NCBI GenBank assembly: GCA_963787425.1
Contig: CAWBCV010000004.1
Location: 372,001-436,000, forward strand
Reading direction: 5' to 3'
Source of the DNA: AP-15 sp963787425
GTDB taxonomy: Bacteria > Pseudomonadota > Alphaproteobacteria > ATCC43930 > CGMCC-115725
Length of the DNA stretch: 64,000 nt
The notes under the pieces were generated by a model that was given only the letters and a program-made list of their open reading frames with translations, did not search any database and was not told the DNA's origin. The stretch's first letter is position 1. Each line of letters starts with the position of its first letter. A program made the translations under genes and the position numbers. This document shows positions 1 through 9,635 of this stretch, in pieces.

Positions 1-177
1 CTTTTCACGCTGATCAAAGCCCGGCTGGAGGAGCCGAATACCGTCTCGCGTGATATGATTCGAGATGCAGTCAAGAAGTTTACGCAGATCTCGAGCCCCT
101 ATAACAAACGATTTCTCGAAATGTGCTTGCAACGCTACACGGCTTATGTGAAAGGCTGGTTGAACAAGGCCGATTAA
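1..177 (+). CDS. C-terminal end of an unrecognised protein (partial)
   Basis: The window opens inside a reading frame that runs for 58 codons and stops at TAA 175-177. The tail is basic and helical-looking (VKKFTQISSPYNKRFLEMCL, ending WLNKAD). No signal, membrane segment or catalytic motif is visible in this piece, and I do not recognise the family. The start lies outside the window. The long open frame reaching the window edge makes it a likely real gene end rather than chance. Confidence 0.45.
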   Translation, partial: LFTLIKARLEEPNTVSRDMIRDAVKKFTQISSPYNKRFLEMCLQRYTAYVKGWLNKAD

Positions 178-377
178 TCCGCGACCGCGGGAGGCGTTGT
201 TGGTCACGGCGTATCAGCCGCTTGGCTGTCTGCAGGTCAGCAGTACCGAACCCCTTCAAGTGAAGCGGCCATGAGCCGTGGCCCAGCGATCGCACGCCGA
301 AGGCGACCGCGGCAGGCGCCGCCCAGCGTCCGGACGGACTAAATTATTTCGGCCAGGCGGCGGCACCGAGTTGGTCG

Positions 378-781
378 TCAAGGCGACCCGGCCACCTTTG
401 TCGCGACTGCATTTAGCGCGGCAGCTAGAGCATCGAAGGTTTGAGAGGCGGCCACGTCGAGACCGTGCCGCTGTCCGAACCATCGCGGATCGTTGTAGGC
501 CAGCCATCCCTGGCCGTCCGCTTCCTCAAAGACCAGCGCTTTCAATGGCAGATCGATGCCAATCGCGTGGTTTGCTTGCATTAGCGGCGTACCGGCTTGG
601 CGTTGCCGAAGATCAGCAGCTCGGTCGGCCGCAGCGGCAATCCGACCTCTGCGGCTCCCGCCGCATGATCGATGCGTGCAAACACGGTCATACCCTTCGA
701 CTTAACCTCGGCCTCGAGCCGATCCACGGTTTCCTTCGCTCCGAAGCTGCTCGGTATAGTGATCAATCCGTCTGCGGCCAT
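378..781 (-). pseudogene. DUF302-family protein, frameshifted
   Basis: Two adjacent minus-strand frames together make one DUF302 protein. The upstream half (from 781) carries the family N-terminus, with IPSSFGAKETVDRLEAEVKS and PTELLIFGNAKP. The downstream half (to 378) carries MQANHAIGIDLPLKALVFEE and a WLAYNDPRW segment typical of the C-terminal half. They join if one C is restored in the CC run near 590, which turns AKPVRR-stop into AKPGTPLMQ. Total length would be about 134 residues, normal for the family. DUF302 proteins are small and of unclear function. The single indel could be mutation or a sequencing slip. The neighbouring NIPSNAP gene is broken in the same way. Confidence 0.75.
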
Positions 782-786
782 CCCTG

Positions 787-1101
787 TTAGCTCCCATCAC
801 CAAATCGACACGGTCTCCAGCGACGAGCTGTTCCAACAGCGGCCGGAACTTCGAGGCGAGCCCTCAACAAAATCCTTGTTCGCGTACACCGCTTTCCAAT
901 GCGCGCAGCGGTCGTCCTCGTCGAATTTGCAGAGATGGACAAGCTGATTGATCGTGCCTGTGTCGGCCTGGAAATAGCCGGTGAGCTTCTTGTCCTGCCC
1001 GCCCTTCTGAAGCGCCGGAAGCCAAGTTCCTGGTAGAGCTTCACGGCCTCTGCCATCGCGCCATCATGAAGCGTGTGTGTTCTCAGTTCATAGGGAGCCA
1101 T
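787..1101 (-). pseudogene. NIPSNAP-family protein, frameshifted twice
   Basis: The first 28 residues (MAPYELRTHTLHDG...LYQELGF) are a typical NIPSNAP ferredoxin-like start. After GF the frame is lost. Restoring one C in the TTCC run near 1015 gives PALQKGGQDKKLTGYF. A second missing base near 868 must be restored to continue as LASKFRPLLEQLVAGDRVDL. The repaired protein would be about 105 residues, the usual length for these small stress-responsive alpha/beta-barrel-dimer proteins. As written the gene encodes only a short correct N-terminus followed by an unrelated tail, so it is called broken. Confidence 0.7.
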
Positions 1102-1118
1102 CGGAAGTTCCTCCCTGA

Positions 1119-1532
1119 TCAGGACGCATTAACACAGGCGTATCCCGTGCTGTGCTGAAAGACGTTCGGCTTGCGATATACCGCGAGGATGACCGCACCC
1201 TCGTCGGAATGTGTTTCGTGGAACGAACCGACCCGTCGCCAGACGAATTCCCCGGCACGACAGATGCCGTCGTGGTCGTAGAACGACCCCTCGATGACGA
1301 AGGTCTGCTCGATCTCCGGGTGCTTGTGCATCGGTAAGGTTGCCCCCGGCTCCCATTTCAACAGGCAGGTCATCTCGCCCTTCGACTTGTCCTCGTACAG
1401 CACCTTGATCGAGATGCCCTCGAACTGCGTCGGCTCCCACCCGATTTCCTGCGGCTTAACGTAGACCGAGCCGCCGATCGTGGGCTGTTCGGCCCGTTGC
1501 CGGGTTTCTGCTTCCTGCGCCGGGTGATCCAT
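1119..1532 (-). CDS. ChrR-like cupin domain protein
   Basis: The 137-residue protein is a single cupin (anti-sigma ChrR C-terminal type). Metal ligands are visible in PMHKHPEIEQTFVIEG (His, His, Glu) and in the second motif GSFHETHSDEG (His). ATG 1532 is chosen because an AAAGGA ribosome site sits 7 nt upstream. It lies 17 bp upstream, in the same direction, of the broken NIPSNAP and DUF302 genes, so the three were probably once co-transcribed. Substrate unknown; such cupins usually bind Zn or Fe and are found as sensors or small-molecule dioxygenases. It is the only intact gene in the first 4 kb. Confidence 0.75.
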   Translation of the reverse strand: MDHPAQEAETRQRAEQPTIGGSVYVKPQEIGWEPTQFEGISIKVLYEDKSKGEMTCLLKWEPGATLPMHKHPEIEQTFVIEGSFYDHDGICRAGEFVWRRVGSFHETHSDEGAVILAVYRKPNVFQHSTGYACVNAS

Positions 1533-1881
1533 GAGGTTTCCTTTCGGTGGCCGTGACCGTTAATCCTCCGATTATGGCTCTGGAGGATCGCGCGGGGTTC
1601 GCTCACAACGGTAGGTCGGTGTAGCAACCTAGCGCTCAGGCGCAAACACATGATTCATCGCCGACCGTTGCGGCGGATAGAGCGAGCGCGAGCCGAAGGA
1701 TCGAGCGACAACATCCGAAAGCGACCAAGGGCAAGGGGCAATCTTCCGGTTCGCTTCCAGCGACGTTTTATTGCGACCACGAAGGTGATTGGGCGCGAAA
1801 CGTTGTACCTATCGGATCTGTAATGAATTTATTGCCACCGCCACGTGAGATGACCATAGCACACGTGTGCTGACGGATAGC
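1533..1881. other. Intergenic, no gene seen
   Basis: This stretch separates the cupin gene from the broken AT-rich membrane-protein gene. I see no convincing coding frame, RNA gene or repeat. It presumably holds the promoter for the cupin gene, but no clear -35/-10 pair stands out. Base composition falls towards AT from about 1790 onward. Confidence 0.4.
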
Positions 1882-2718
1882 CTACCTGCTGATAAAACCA
1901 ACAACTCTCTGTGATTTTAGCGTAGCCGGACACCAAATATCTATATTCAATAAAAAGGCAGATATTTGGCTTATTATCTCGGAAACAGCGCATTGTGCTT
2001 TAGAGAATTTATCGTCTTCTGCGGTCGCAAAAAAAATCGACCCCATGCGGGAGAAAACTGATTCCATTATTGGTCGGGATAGCTACGCTTGCGTCTAAAG
2101 TTCTAAAATAACCATCTTCTTCTGATGGCGTCAATTTCTGTGAAGGATATGGAAACTTAGGATAGGCGAAAATTTCGCTATGTGCTGGACCACCTGCAGA
2201 GAGATTTCCGTGGTGCACAACAGTATAATTCACCTGAAATGGACGTTCCAGGTTATCGAAATTAACAAGGACCTGACCTGGAACTATAGACAATAAGTAC
2301 CCTCGATATCGCTTTCCCATGTTGAATACGTATTCCTGACGTAGAGGCCGGCGACAATGATAAAGGCCGACGCGAGCATTGTAATAACAACGGGAGTGCT
2401 ACCTCGCAACTTTATTGCGTCCGGATCTTCCCTATCTAACCGTCGCGCCTGTTGTCGCGATATAGATTGTGGCATCTTCCAACTGGTTACGAGGCGTAAA
2501 CTTTGGTTTGCTATAAAAAGAGCCGCTCCCATGCCGATCATGCCAGCTAGGATCACTTGGTAGAGCGGAGCTTGATGCAGCCACGCGAGAGCCCCGATGA
2601 TTACACCAGAGGCTCCGGTCATAATAAGACCGCCAAGTCCGGTCTTGATAACCAACAAGTCGAAATGCCCAACTCTGGTGAGCCACAGCTCCGCTTTCTC
2701 CAAAAGCGTCCTGAGCAT
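1882..2718 (-). pseudogene. AT-rich membrane protein, broken by two frameshifts
   Basis: Reading starts at ATG 2718 (MLRTLLEKAELWLTRVGHFD) and shows two N-terminal membrane helices (GLIMTGASGVIIGALAW and YQVILAGMIGMGAALFIA) plus a third after a charged loop (VITMLASAFIIVAGLYV). The first frame stops near 2286. The next frame continues at once (VPGQVLVNFDNLERPFQVNY) to 2009, and a third continues past an 8-T run near 2032 (ATAEDDKFSKAQCAVSEI) to 1882. The three pieces are best read as one gene of about 275 residues with an extracytoplasmic C-terminal domain. The region is clearly lower in GC than its surroundings, suggesting transfer. Family not recognised. Confidence 0.5.
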
Positions 2719-2879
2719 AGACAAGATGTATCGTGGCCTGTCCGTCTCTGTCGAATCCGCCGACGAGCGAACTGGTATGGAGCCGCGCACACATAGCGCG
2801 TCTCTCTAACCTACATCGTCCCCTCCCGGAGATTAGGTAAGGTGTGCTGATCTGAATTCTTGTGCCGTCTGCGAGATAA

Positions 2880-3242
2880 TACCGCACCTTTGTGCTGTTG
2901 CAGGGTGTGGTGATGCCGTTTGCAGCAGCGTTCGTGATCGCCTATCTCCTCGATCCTTTGGTGGGTCGGGTTGAAACTCGGGGAATCAGCCGCGGTCTCG
3001 CGAGTTTGATTGTCCTGCTCGGCTTCCTGCTCGGCGTCGGTCTCGTCCTGGTTCTGCTCTTTCCGCTGGTGCAAGGCCAGATCGCGCGCCTTCTCGCACG
3101 CTTTCCGGGTCTCGTCAGCGCGGCCCAGGACCAGTTGGCGAATCTAATGCAGTTGCTCCGGTCTCGCCGCTGCAAGAAGACGGATTCGAGCTTCTTTGGT
3201 CTCGCGTGCAGACAGCGCAGGAACTCGGCTATTCACTCTTGA
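2880..3242 (+). pseudogene. AI-2E/PerM-type permease fragment
   Basis: The translation carries the family N-terminal signature AAFVIAYLLDPLVGRVETRG followed by a hydrophobic helix (SLIVLLGFLLGVGLVLVLL) and the ARFPGLVSAAQ amphipathic segment. A full AI-2E family exporter has about 350 residues and eight helices. Here only about 90 recognisable residues remain: a stop (2877-2879) removes the expected first helix, and similarity fades after residue 90 just before the converging lyase gene. GTG 2892 is the only start available. It is a remnant, not a working transporter. Confidence 0.6.
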
Positions 3243-4192
3243 TCATGAAGAGCTTATCGGCCGCGGACTCGGCCCCCCAGGCCTCGCCCTTTCGGCCAGC
3301 GAGCTGCCGCACGCTGGCGTAACGGTCGGGTAGCGGGAGTGACTCGAATTTCTCGGTCTTGGGATCGAAGCGCAGGATTGCGTTCGCTCCCAAGTCGCTG
3401 ACCCATACGGCGTCGCTGTCATCGACATAACGGCGTATGGTTGCTGCCGGTCTCCCGGCAAGTGCCAGCGACGCCAAATGTTGCTCTTGCTGTCGTAGCG
3501 GAAAAGATCTCCGCTATTCCAACCGCTGATCCACAGCCTGCCGCGGCTGTCGCTCCAGACGCGCCGTGCCCCTTGCCGCGGCACCGGCGGCTCCATGACC
3601 GTGGCAGTGCCGGTCTCCAGATCGATCCGACCGAGATAGTTGCCGGCGAGGGAAGCGAAAAACACTTGCCCCTCCAGCGTCATGGCGATGCCGTAGGGGC
3701 CGGTGCCGCGCGGCGCGTCGAACACCGCCATTGTGCCCGATTTCGGATCGAGACGGCCATAAACGCCATTCTGCCCGGTGAACCAGAGCACGCCCTGACG
3801 ATCAAAGGTGGCAATGTTCAGGTTCGCGTCGCGCCGCTCCTTGGGCAGCGGGAAAAGCTTTACGGCGCGGGTCGGAGGGTCCACGCGGGCAATCGCGTTT
3901 TGCCCTCCTTCGGTGACCCAGGCGGCGCCGTCGGGCCCAACGATCACGCCGTGGGGCGCCGCTCCCGGGCCCAATGCGATCAGATCCGACTTGCCGGTCC
4001 TGGGATCGAGTTGGCCGAGTCTGCTTGCGGATTGCGCAGTGAACCAGACCGCACCGTCCGGTGCGGGATAGACATCGTGCGCCCCAGCACCGGCCAGCAC
4101 GGGAAAGGTCCGCATTCCATTTTAGAGTGCGCGGTGCTACCTGCGGTCAATACCGCCATCACCGCCACAAGCATCACCCACAATCGGGTCAT
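3229..4192 (-). pseudogene. Exported virginiamycin-B-lyase-like beta-propeller, frameshifted twice
   Basis: A signal peptide frame starts at ATG 4192 (MTRLWVMLVAVMAVLTAGS). A one-base shift near 4120 leads into the main frame (MRTFPVLAGAGAHDVYPAPD), which carries repeated propeller blades of the Vgb/SMP-30 type (GPDGAAWVTEGGQNAIARVD, RGRLWISGWNSGDLFRYD). A second shift near 3437 moves the last blade into another frame (YVDDSDAVWVSDLGANAILR...), ending at 3229 with KLFMIKSE. With both indels repaired the protein would be about 321 residues, the family norm. Vgb-like proteins cleave streptogramin B, but most homologues are uncharacterised periplasmic propellers, so antibiotic resistance should not be assumed. 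Confidence 0.75.
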
Positions 4193-4264
4193 GAAGAACC
4201 CCTCTCCCATGATGTTACCTCGGCTTCAGCGGTCGTTTACGTTTCGGGTGTTTCAGCCGGATGC

Positions 4265-5242
4265 TCAACTGCCGAAATTGACGGCAACGGTGTTGGCGCC
4301 GCTTAGAAGGATACCGATGTGCTGGCCGGGTCGGGGTTCATAACGACCCGAGATGAGTGCCGCGAACGGGGCAGCACCTCCAGGCTCGGCAACCACCCTC
4401 AGCGTCTCCCAAAGGACCTTTTGCGCCTGGATGATTGCGTCGTCAGGAACCAGAACGACGTGGTCCACCAGGCGCGTGGCGATCGGGTACACGAGCGTGC
4501 CTATGCGGCGGGGTGCGAGAGAATCCGCCGCGATTCCGCCGGCCGGGGCGTCAACAGGTCCTCCTGCCTTGAGCGCCATCGTCAGCGTTGGGGAGGCTTC
4601 GGGCTCGACGCCGACCACCCTGACCTTTCCGCCAAACCAAGCCGCGATGCCGGCGATAAGCCCGCCACCTCCGACTGCGACGAGGAGCGTGTCGATGTCG
4701 GGACTCTGCTCCTCCAGCTCCAGCCCTATTGTTGCTTGGCCCAACAGTGTTTCACGCTGGTCGAAAGCGTGGATGGAGAGCGCTCCTGATTGCGCTGCCC
4801 AAACCTCACTCGGCACGAGAGCGTCGGCGTACCGATCACCCGTGACGACCAGTTCGGCGCGATAGCCCCGGATCCTTTGGATTTTCGCAGGTGATGAGAC
4901 TGTGGGGACAAAGATCTTTGCGGGTATCCCTAGCCTCATGGACGCGTAGGCAACCGCCGCCCCGTGATTGCCACCGGATGCGGCGACTACGCCGGCGCGC
5001 GGGATGTTTCGGGTCAGCAGGTTCGTGAATGCACCCCGGGTCTTGAATGAACCCGCGTGCTGCAAAAGCTCGAGTTTGAAGCTCAGACGGGCGGCGGCTA
5101 GCCCGAAATCTACCGCATCGACCTCTATGATTGGGGTCCGTCGGACGTGGGACCGGATCAGCCGCTCCGCTTGGGCAATATCGTCTTGATTGATCATGCT
5201 CTCAGCCCGGGGATTCACATCTCTACTCGTCGCAATGGCCAT
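4265..5242 (-). CDS. PLP-dependent threonine/serine dehydratase-like enzyme
   Basis: Fold-type II PLP enzyme of the IlvA/TdcB/serine racemase group. The Schiff-base lysine lies in SFKTRGAF (about residue 67), the substrate loop is SGGNHGAAVA, and the phosphate-binding glycine loop is GGGGLIAG. About 325 residues with no C-terminal ACT domain, so it is the catabolic (unregulated) type. ATG 5242 is preferred because AAAAGGA lies 6 nt upstream; an internal ATG at 5197 is the alternative. It would deaminate L-threonine or L-serine, or a hydroxyaspartate-like substrate, to the 2-oxo acid. It stands alone between relics, with no operon partner. Confidence 0.85.
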   Translation of the reverse strand: MAIATSRDVNPRAESMINQDDIAQAERLIRSHVRRTPIIEVDAVDFGLAAARLSFKLELLQHAGSFKTRGAFTNLLTRNIPRAGVVAASGGNHGAAVAYASMRLGIPAKIFVPTVSSPAKIQRIRGYRAELVVTGDRYADALVPSEVWAAQSGALSIHAFDQRETLLGQATIGLELEEQSPDIDTLLVAVGGGGLIAGIAAWFGGKVRVVGVEPEASPTLTMALKAGGPVDAPAGGIAADSLAPRRIGTLVYPIATRLVDHVVLVPDDAIIQAQKVLWETLRVVAEPGGAAPFAALISGRYEPRPGQHIGILLSGANTVAVNFGS

Positions 5243-5361
5243 CAAATGTCCTTTTTCGCTCGGGAGCTACGATAAACAGCAATAATGCTGACGTATTGCC
5301 GCCTCTTTCAGACCACCTCAGAGAGCTCGAATTCCTCTCCCCCCGCCAGACCGGGGGCCGC

Positions 5362-5604
5362 TCACTTTAATCGGGAGAAACGCCTCCGCGTTGATCCGTG
5401 TTTACGACTCGGCCTCGCTGCCGCTACCCGGTGCTGCCGCCTCAGCAAGTCCAGCATATGCTCCGGGGTCGACGGCAGGCTAATTTCGCCAACTCCGAGC
5501 GCGTCGGCCACGACATTGACGACACAGACCGGCGTGCTTATCGCATTCCCCTCCGCCACCCTCTTGGCACCGAGCGGCGTCACCGGCAAAAAGCTCTCTC
5601 GATG
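5362..5604 (-). pseudogene. C-terminal scrap of a xanthine/CO-dehydrogenase large subunit
   Basis: About 50 codons match the end of the molybdenum hydroxylase large subunit. The PLGAKRVAEGNAISTPVCVV segment corresponds to the conserved GAKGVGEG...P...NAVADAL motif that binds the cofactor, followed by the usual LTP...LDLL ending (here STPEHMLDLL). A TGA just upstream and the absence of the other ~700 residues show it is a remnant. It sits just downstream of the cytochrome operon end on the same strand and is not part of it. Confidence 0.55.
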
Positions 5605-5645
5605 CCCCAGTCACTGCCGCTTCAGAAGAGGTCGGCTGAGCTAGA

Positions 5646-5823
5646 TCAGATGCTGCAGGTGTCCCACTCGCTGGTGCTTGGAGGGCAGTCGGCCAGAGGA
5701 ACGTTTATCGCCGGCGGAGGCGTGTGGCCGAAGCTGCCGCGGGCAGATCACGTCAAGGGTCGATCCGTGGCAGCCGGCGCACAAAACCCCGCAGCACGAG
5801 ACTGTCAATGCAAGCGTTCTCAT
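5646..5823 (-). pseudogene. Small Cys-rich lipoprotein, copy 1 (one-base frameshift)
   Basis: ATG 5823 lies 4 nt after the stop of the decahaem-LVIVD gene, so it is the last gene of that operon. A short signal peptide (MRTLALTVSCCGVLCAGC) ends in a lipobox-like LCAGC. The mature part begins CHGSTLD. An extra base in the CCGCGG run near 5744 pushes the frame off. Removing it gives PGSFGHTPPPAINVPLADCP and an end at TGA 5646-5648 (EWDTCSI). The repaired protein is about 59 residues and is 30/41 identical, from the lipid-anchor Cys onward, to a second copy at 23968-24144. No CXXCH is present, so it is not a cytochrome. Family not recognised. Confidence 0.55.
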
Positions 5824-5827
5824 TACA

Positions 5828-8800
5828 TCAGTTTCGCGGAGCCGGAGCGGTCGAGGTGCGCTTCAGCGTCGTCTGACGCGACCCAACAAAGTCTTCGAGC
5901 TTTACGCCATCCGTTACGCTGAACGGTCTGCCGTCGACCCCCATGTAAAACCGTTTCATCTCGTCAAGCGTGAACGGTCGCGAGCCAATGCGACCAAAGA
6001 CTGCGATCTGATGACCGGTCTCGTCGACGCCGCGGTCACGCTCGAGGCCGCGCGACAGCGCCAGCGCTGGCGACGCCGTCCGGTACCAGGAAATCAGCTC
6101 GGGTTTCGGCTCCGGCGCGAAACCGTAGAAGTTGGGCTGGCTCTCGGGCGACATCAGCTGGATCACCTTGAGGCCATTGGCACCGTCGGCAACATAGGCG
6201 AACAGCGCGGCATTGGTGGCGCCGATGACCACGTCGCGCGCGTCGTTGAGTTGGCCACCCGCGGTGTACATCATATAGACCCGTGGCCTTTCGGGGCGCT
6301 CGACATCGATGATCGCCAGCCCGTCGCGGCCGTCGGCGACATAGGCATAAGTGCGCGAAACGAACACGCGCCGTGCGTCGGCGAGCGCAAGATGAGCGCG
6401 ATCCACCACCCTGGGGCGAACGGGGTCGGTGATGTCGACGACGTCGAGCCCGGCATCGTCGGCGATAAACAGATACCGGAACTGAACCACCGTGGATCTG
6501 GCCCCGGGGATCGGTATGACCGCAACGACCTTGGGGTGGAGCGGGTCGTCCATGTCGAGCTCAACGATGCCGGCGTTGGCACTCACGTAGAAACGCGTCC
6601 CGGCGATCGTCAGATACCGCGCTCCCCTCAAGATGCCGCCTTCGTTCCAGGTTAGCGCCCGGGTTAGAAAGTTGTTGCGCGGCTCCTGGTCAGCCAGTGT
6701 GTTAACGTTGGTCAGGATCAAGCCTTCCTCGGCATCGGTGATGTAGGCGTAATTGTAAATGGGATGCATCACCTGTTCTTCATTCTCGCCGCGCATGACT
6801 TGGGCATAGCTGTGCGAAAGGTTCAGAGTCTCATTGCTGCCAGCATTGCGCAGCGGGTTGATCGGCTGATTGGTCGGCAGCACCACACAGGTCGCATTCT
6901 TCGTCGAGATATGCGTGTCTTGGCCCAAAGGTGAAACCGGCGCCGTGATGATGCGCTGCGAGATGTCCTTGTTGGCGATGCTGGCGACATCATAGGCACG
7001 CATCCCCCGGGCGCCCTCGGCGACATAGAGGTATTCGCCGCGCAGCTGAAGGCATTGCGCCGAGGACGAACCGTGACCATAGGCTTCGGGCAGCAGGCGG
7101 CCTCTGTCGACATGCGCCTTGTAGTAATCGGGATAGGCGTATTTGTGCAGATAGCTGCCGATCACCGCTTGCGGCTCGTCCCATTCGGTAACCCGTACCG
7201 CCTCGATGTCGCTCTCCTCGCCGACCCAAGCATTATAGCCGACGAAATTGACGAAATTCGTGCCGAGCAGCAGCAGCTGCGCCATGATCGCATTATTGTC
7301 GTTCTGCTCGGAGATGTGGCAGTCGGTGCAGGTCTTGGTCTCGGTGCGCCGCTCGGTATGCGGGTAGTGCGGCGAGAAGGCCTGGCTCGAAAAGCCGGCG
7401 GCCGAAACCGGCGGCTGTTGCACGTAGATGTGTTCGCGGTTGATGTTGGTCGAGGACAAAACGAGCGCCGAGCGCGAGGCGATCGGGGCGATGATATTGC
7501 CCTTGATTGTTCCGTGGCGGCCGAGCTGGAACATGTCCTCGCGCGCGACCTGAGGGTTGTAGGTGGCATAGTTTCGCGTTTCACCGCCTTCATAGTGATG
7601 CCGCACCGTCTTCTGGTTCGCTTCAATTGGAAGGTGGCAGCCGCCGCAGCTTGTGGTCCAAGACAAGTGGCAGGTGTAGCAAGCCATCGTGTCATTGGAA
7701 TGGGCGAGCTCATTGGCCGGAACGCCGGGGCCCCATTTCATCGAAGTGCCCCTTGACATCAGCTTCGCGCGCGCGGCCCGGGGATTGTATTTCGGGTTTG
7801 CCGGATCGACAGTGTCCTTGACGAGCGTGACTTCCCATTCGAGGTCAGGATAGATCGCTGACCGCTGATAAAGCTTGGCGCCACGCCATTCGAACCGGGC
7901 CCGTCCATCCGCAGTGCGTAGCAGTGAGAGATCGGTCCCGGTGGGCGGAGCGGCCGGCCCGTGGGTCCGTAAATCGGGCAATGCTGTAGCAGTGCCATGG
8001 CAATCTGCGCAGGTGATCTCGATCGCCGCCTGCACCTCGCCATAGATGTGGCCGGTGCCGTGTGCATCGTGGCCAAAATGGCAGTCGACGCATTGCATTC
8101 CGAAATCGACATGGATCGAATTGAGGTGCACGGCCTTCTTAAACTTCTCCGGGTCGGTGGACGGAATGATGTTGTTGTTATCATCGAGCAGGTTGCCCTT
8201 TCGGTCGCGCTTGAAAATCGCCCGGAAATTCCAACCATGCCCGTGATAATCGGCGAATTGGGTGTCGTGGAGTTGTGGGTTGAGTTCGCTGACCTCGGCG
8301 CTGAATTCGGGGTCGGCCCACTTGCCACGCACCACTGCCCCTTCGGGGTTGCGCTCGAGTGCTGCACGCACCTCGCTGTCATTCGGATACTTCTGCTTCT
8401 TTGGCCACATTGCCGGCGCAGCGGTCTCATAATCCCACATCGTGTAGCCTAGCATGCTGTTCAAAAATAGGTTCGGCTGGTGCATGTGGCAGATCATGCA
8501 TTGGCTCGTCGGGATCGCCGTCGTCATCTGATGCCGCAGCGGATGTCCGGTTTCATCTTTGCGAATGGTCGGGTCGAGGCTGACGCTGGTTCCGCGGTTG
8601 CCGTAAGGGGCGTAGGGACCTGCTGCTTCTACGTCGCGGTTGTTGGCGTACACGACGTGGCAGGATGCGCAGCCGGAATTGCGATAGTCGCCCGGATTGT
8701 CGTTGGTGCCGAGAAACCAACTCGTCGGGTCATTGAGGCGCGTTTTGGTGATGTTGAGGATCGGAATGGAGACCCGCAGCCCGGTGCCTGGCCCGCGATT

Positions 8801-9631
8801 GGACTGGCGGATATCGGGCCTTCCCGGCTCCTCGAGACGCTGCAGCTCTCCCTCCGAGTCGGGGTTGCCGATCTCCGGGAACTGGGTGCCTATGTTGCGG
8901 CCACCGCGCTCGAACACGCGGAAGACGTCACCCGGCGGGAATACCTCCCAGGATGGCAGCGGATCGAGTTCGGGCACGATCCCGTGGCGTCGCGTCATCT
9001 CCGGGGTTGGCGTCACTGGCGTCACCAGTTTTGCCGGCTGTCCATCGCGCGTATACGCTTCGCCCACCGACGAGTGCTTGAGCGGCAGGATGCCATTGTT
9101 GTAGGCGCCGGCAGCCCAGAACATTGCCGTCGTGGCCATCAGGCTGCGCTCGGCCGATACGATGATTCGCAGGTGACACGCACCGCAGGCCTCGCGGGCG
9201 ACGCGGTAATCGCTCGGGTTGAGAAAGCGGATGAACGCGGGCGATTCGCGGTTCAGCAACGTATAGGTACGCGGCGGCTTGATGCTCGAGGGATAGTTCC
9301 ACTCCTCGGGGTACCGCGGCTGGACATGCGCTGCATCGAGAGCGCGGCGGTATTCACTGCTTCCCGGCAGCGCGACTGCAGCACGGAACACAGCGGCATT
9401 GCCACCGTGGCAATCGGTGCAACCGAGGGTGACCCCAGGGCTGGTATGCATGGTCAGCGAATTGGTCGTCGTATGGCAGCTCCTGCAGCCGGCACTCTTG
9501 GTAGCGGCCTCGGCTTCGGTCTGCTTTATCGGCGCCGGCGGAGCACCCCCGCCCTCGGCCGCACGGCTTGCTGGCGCGCTCGCAAGCAACCCGAGCAACA
9601 GAAAAGCCCTCGCGATCCAGCGCATGGCCAT
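5828..9631 (-). CDS. Exported decahaem cytochrome c fused to LVIVD beta-propeller
   Basis: 1267 residues. An N-terminal signal peptide (ARAFLLLGLLASAPASRA) is followed by ten CXXCH haem sites at about residues 49, 71, 149, 321, 378, 514, 541, 651, 662 and 768. Residues about 865-1190 form a repeat domain with blades such as LFIADDAGLDVVDITDPVRP and AYVADGRDGLAIIDVERPER, typical of LVIVD repeats seen in surface proteins. It should be exported and carry electrons at or beyond the periplasm. The gene begins 4 nt after the outer-membrane beta-barrel gene and is followed 4 nt later by the small lipoprotein gene. The pairing with a barrel recalls porin-cytochrome conduits, but the sequence is not MtrA/MtrC-like in layout. 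No frameshift anywhere in 3.8 kb, so it is under selection. Confidence 0.85.
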   Translation of the reverse strand: MAMRWIARAFLLLGLLASAPASRAAEGGGAPPAPIKQTEAEAATKSAGCRSCHTTTNSLTMHTSPGVTLGCTDCHGGNAAVFRAAVALPGSSEYRRALDAAHVQPRYPEEWNYPSSIKPPRTYTLLNRESPAFIRFLNPSDYRVAREACGACHLRIIVSAERSLMATTAMFWAAGAYNNGILPLKHSSVGEAYTRDGQPAKLVTPVTPTPEMTRRHGIVPELDPLPSWEVFPPGDVFRVFERGGRNIGTQFPEIGNPDSEGELQRLEEPGRPDIRQSNRGPGTGLRVSIPILNITKTRLNDPTSWFLGTNDNPGDYRNSGCASCHVVYANNRDVEAAGPYAPYGNRGTSVSLDPTIRKDETGHPLRHQMTTAIPTSQCMICHMHQPNLFLNSMLGYTMWDYETAAPAMWPKKQKYPNDSEVRAALERNPEGAVVRGKWADPEFSAEVSELNPQLHDTQFADYHGHGWNFRAIFKRDRKGNLLDDNNNIIPSTDPEKFKKAVHLNSIHVDFGMQCVDCHFGHDAHGTGHIYGEVQAAIEITCADCHGTATALPDLRTHGPAAPPTGTDLSLLRTADGRARFEWRGAKLYQRSAIYPDLEWEVTLVKDTVDPANPKYNPRAARAKLMSRGTSMKWGPGVPANELAHSNDTMACYTCHLSWTTSCGGCHLPIEANQKTVRHHYEGGETRNYATYNPQVAREDMFQLGRHGTIKGNIIAPIASRSALVLSSTNINREHIYVQQPPVSAAGFSSQAFSPHYPHTERRTETKTCTDCHISEQNDNNAIMAQLLLLGTNFVNFVGYNAWVGEESDIEAVRVTEWDEPQAVIGSYLHKYAYPDYYKAHVDRGRLLPEAYGHGSSSAQCLQLRGEYLYVAEGARGMRAYDVASIANKDISQRIITAPVSPLGQDTHISTKNATCVVLPTNQPINPLRNAGSNETLNLSHSYAQVMRGENEEQVMHPIYNYAYITDAEEGLILTNVNTLADQEPRNNFLTRALTWNEGGILRGARYLTIAGTRFYVSANAGIVELDMDDPLHPKVVAVIPIPGARSTVVQFRYLFIADDAGLDVVDITDPVRPRVVDRAHLALADARRVFVSRTYAYVADGRDGLAIIDVERPERPRVYMMYTAGGQLNDARDVVIGATNAALFAYVADGANGLKVIQLMSPESQPNFYGFAPEPKPELISWYRTASPALALSRGLERDRGVDETGHQIAVFGRIGSRPFTLDEMKRFYMGVDGRPFSVTDGVKLEDFVGSRQTTLKRTSTAPAPRN

Positions 9632-9635
9632 GGTC

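Noticed and set aside
3229..4192. Calling the Vgb-like gene an antibiotic-resistance gene
   Set aside because: It is frameshifted twice and most Vgb-like propellers have no shown streptogramin activity.
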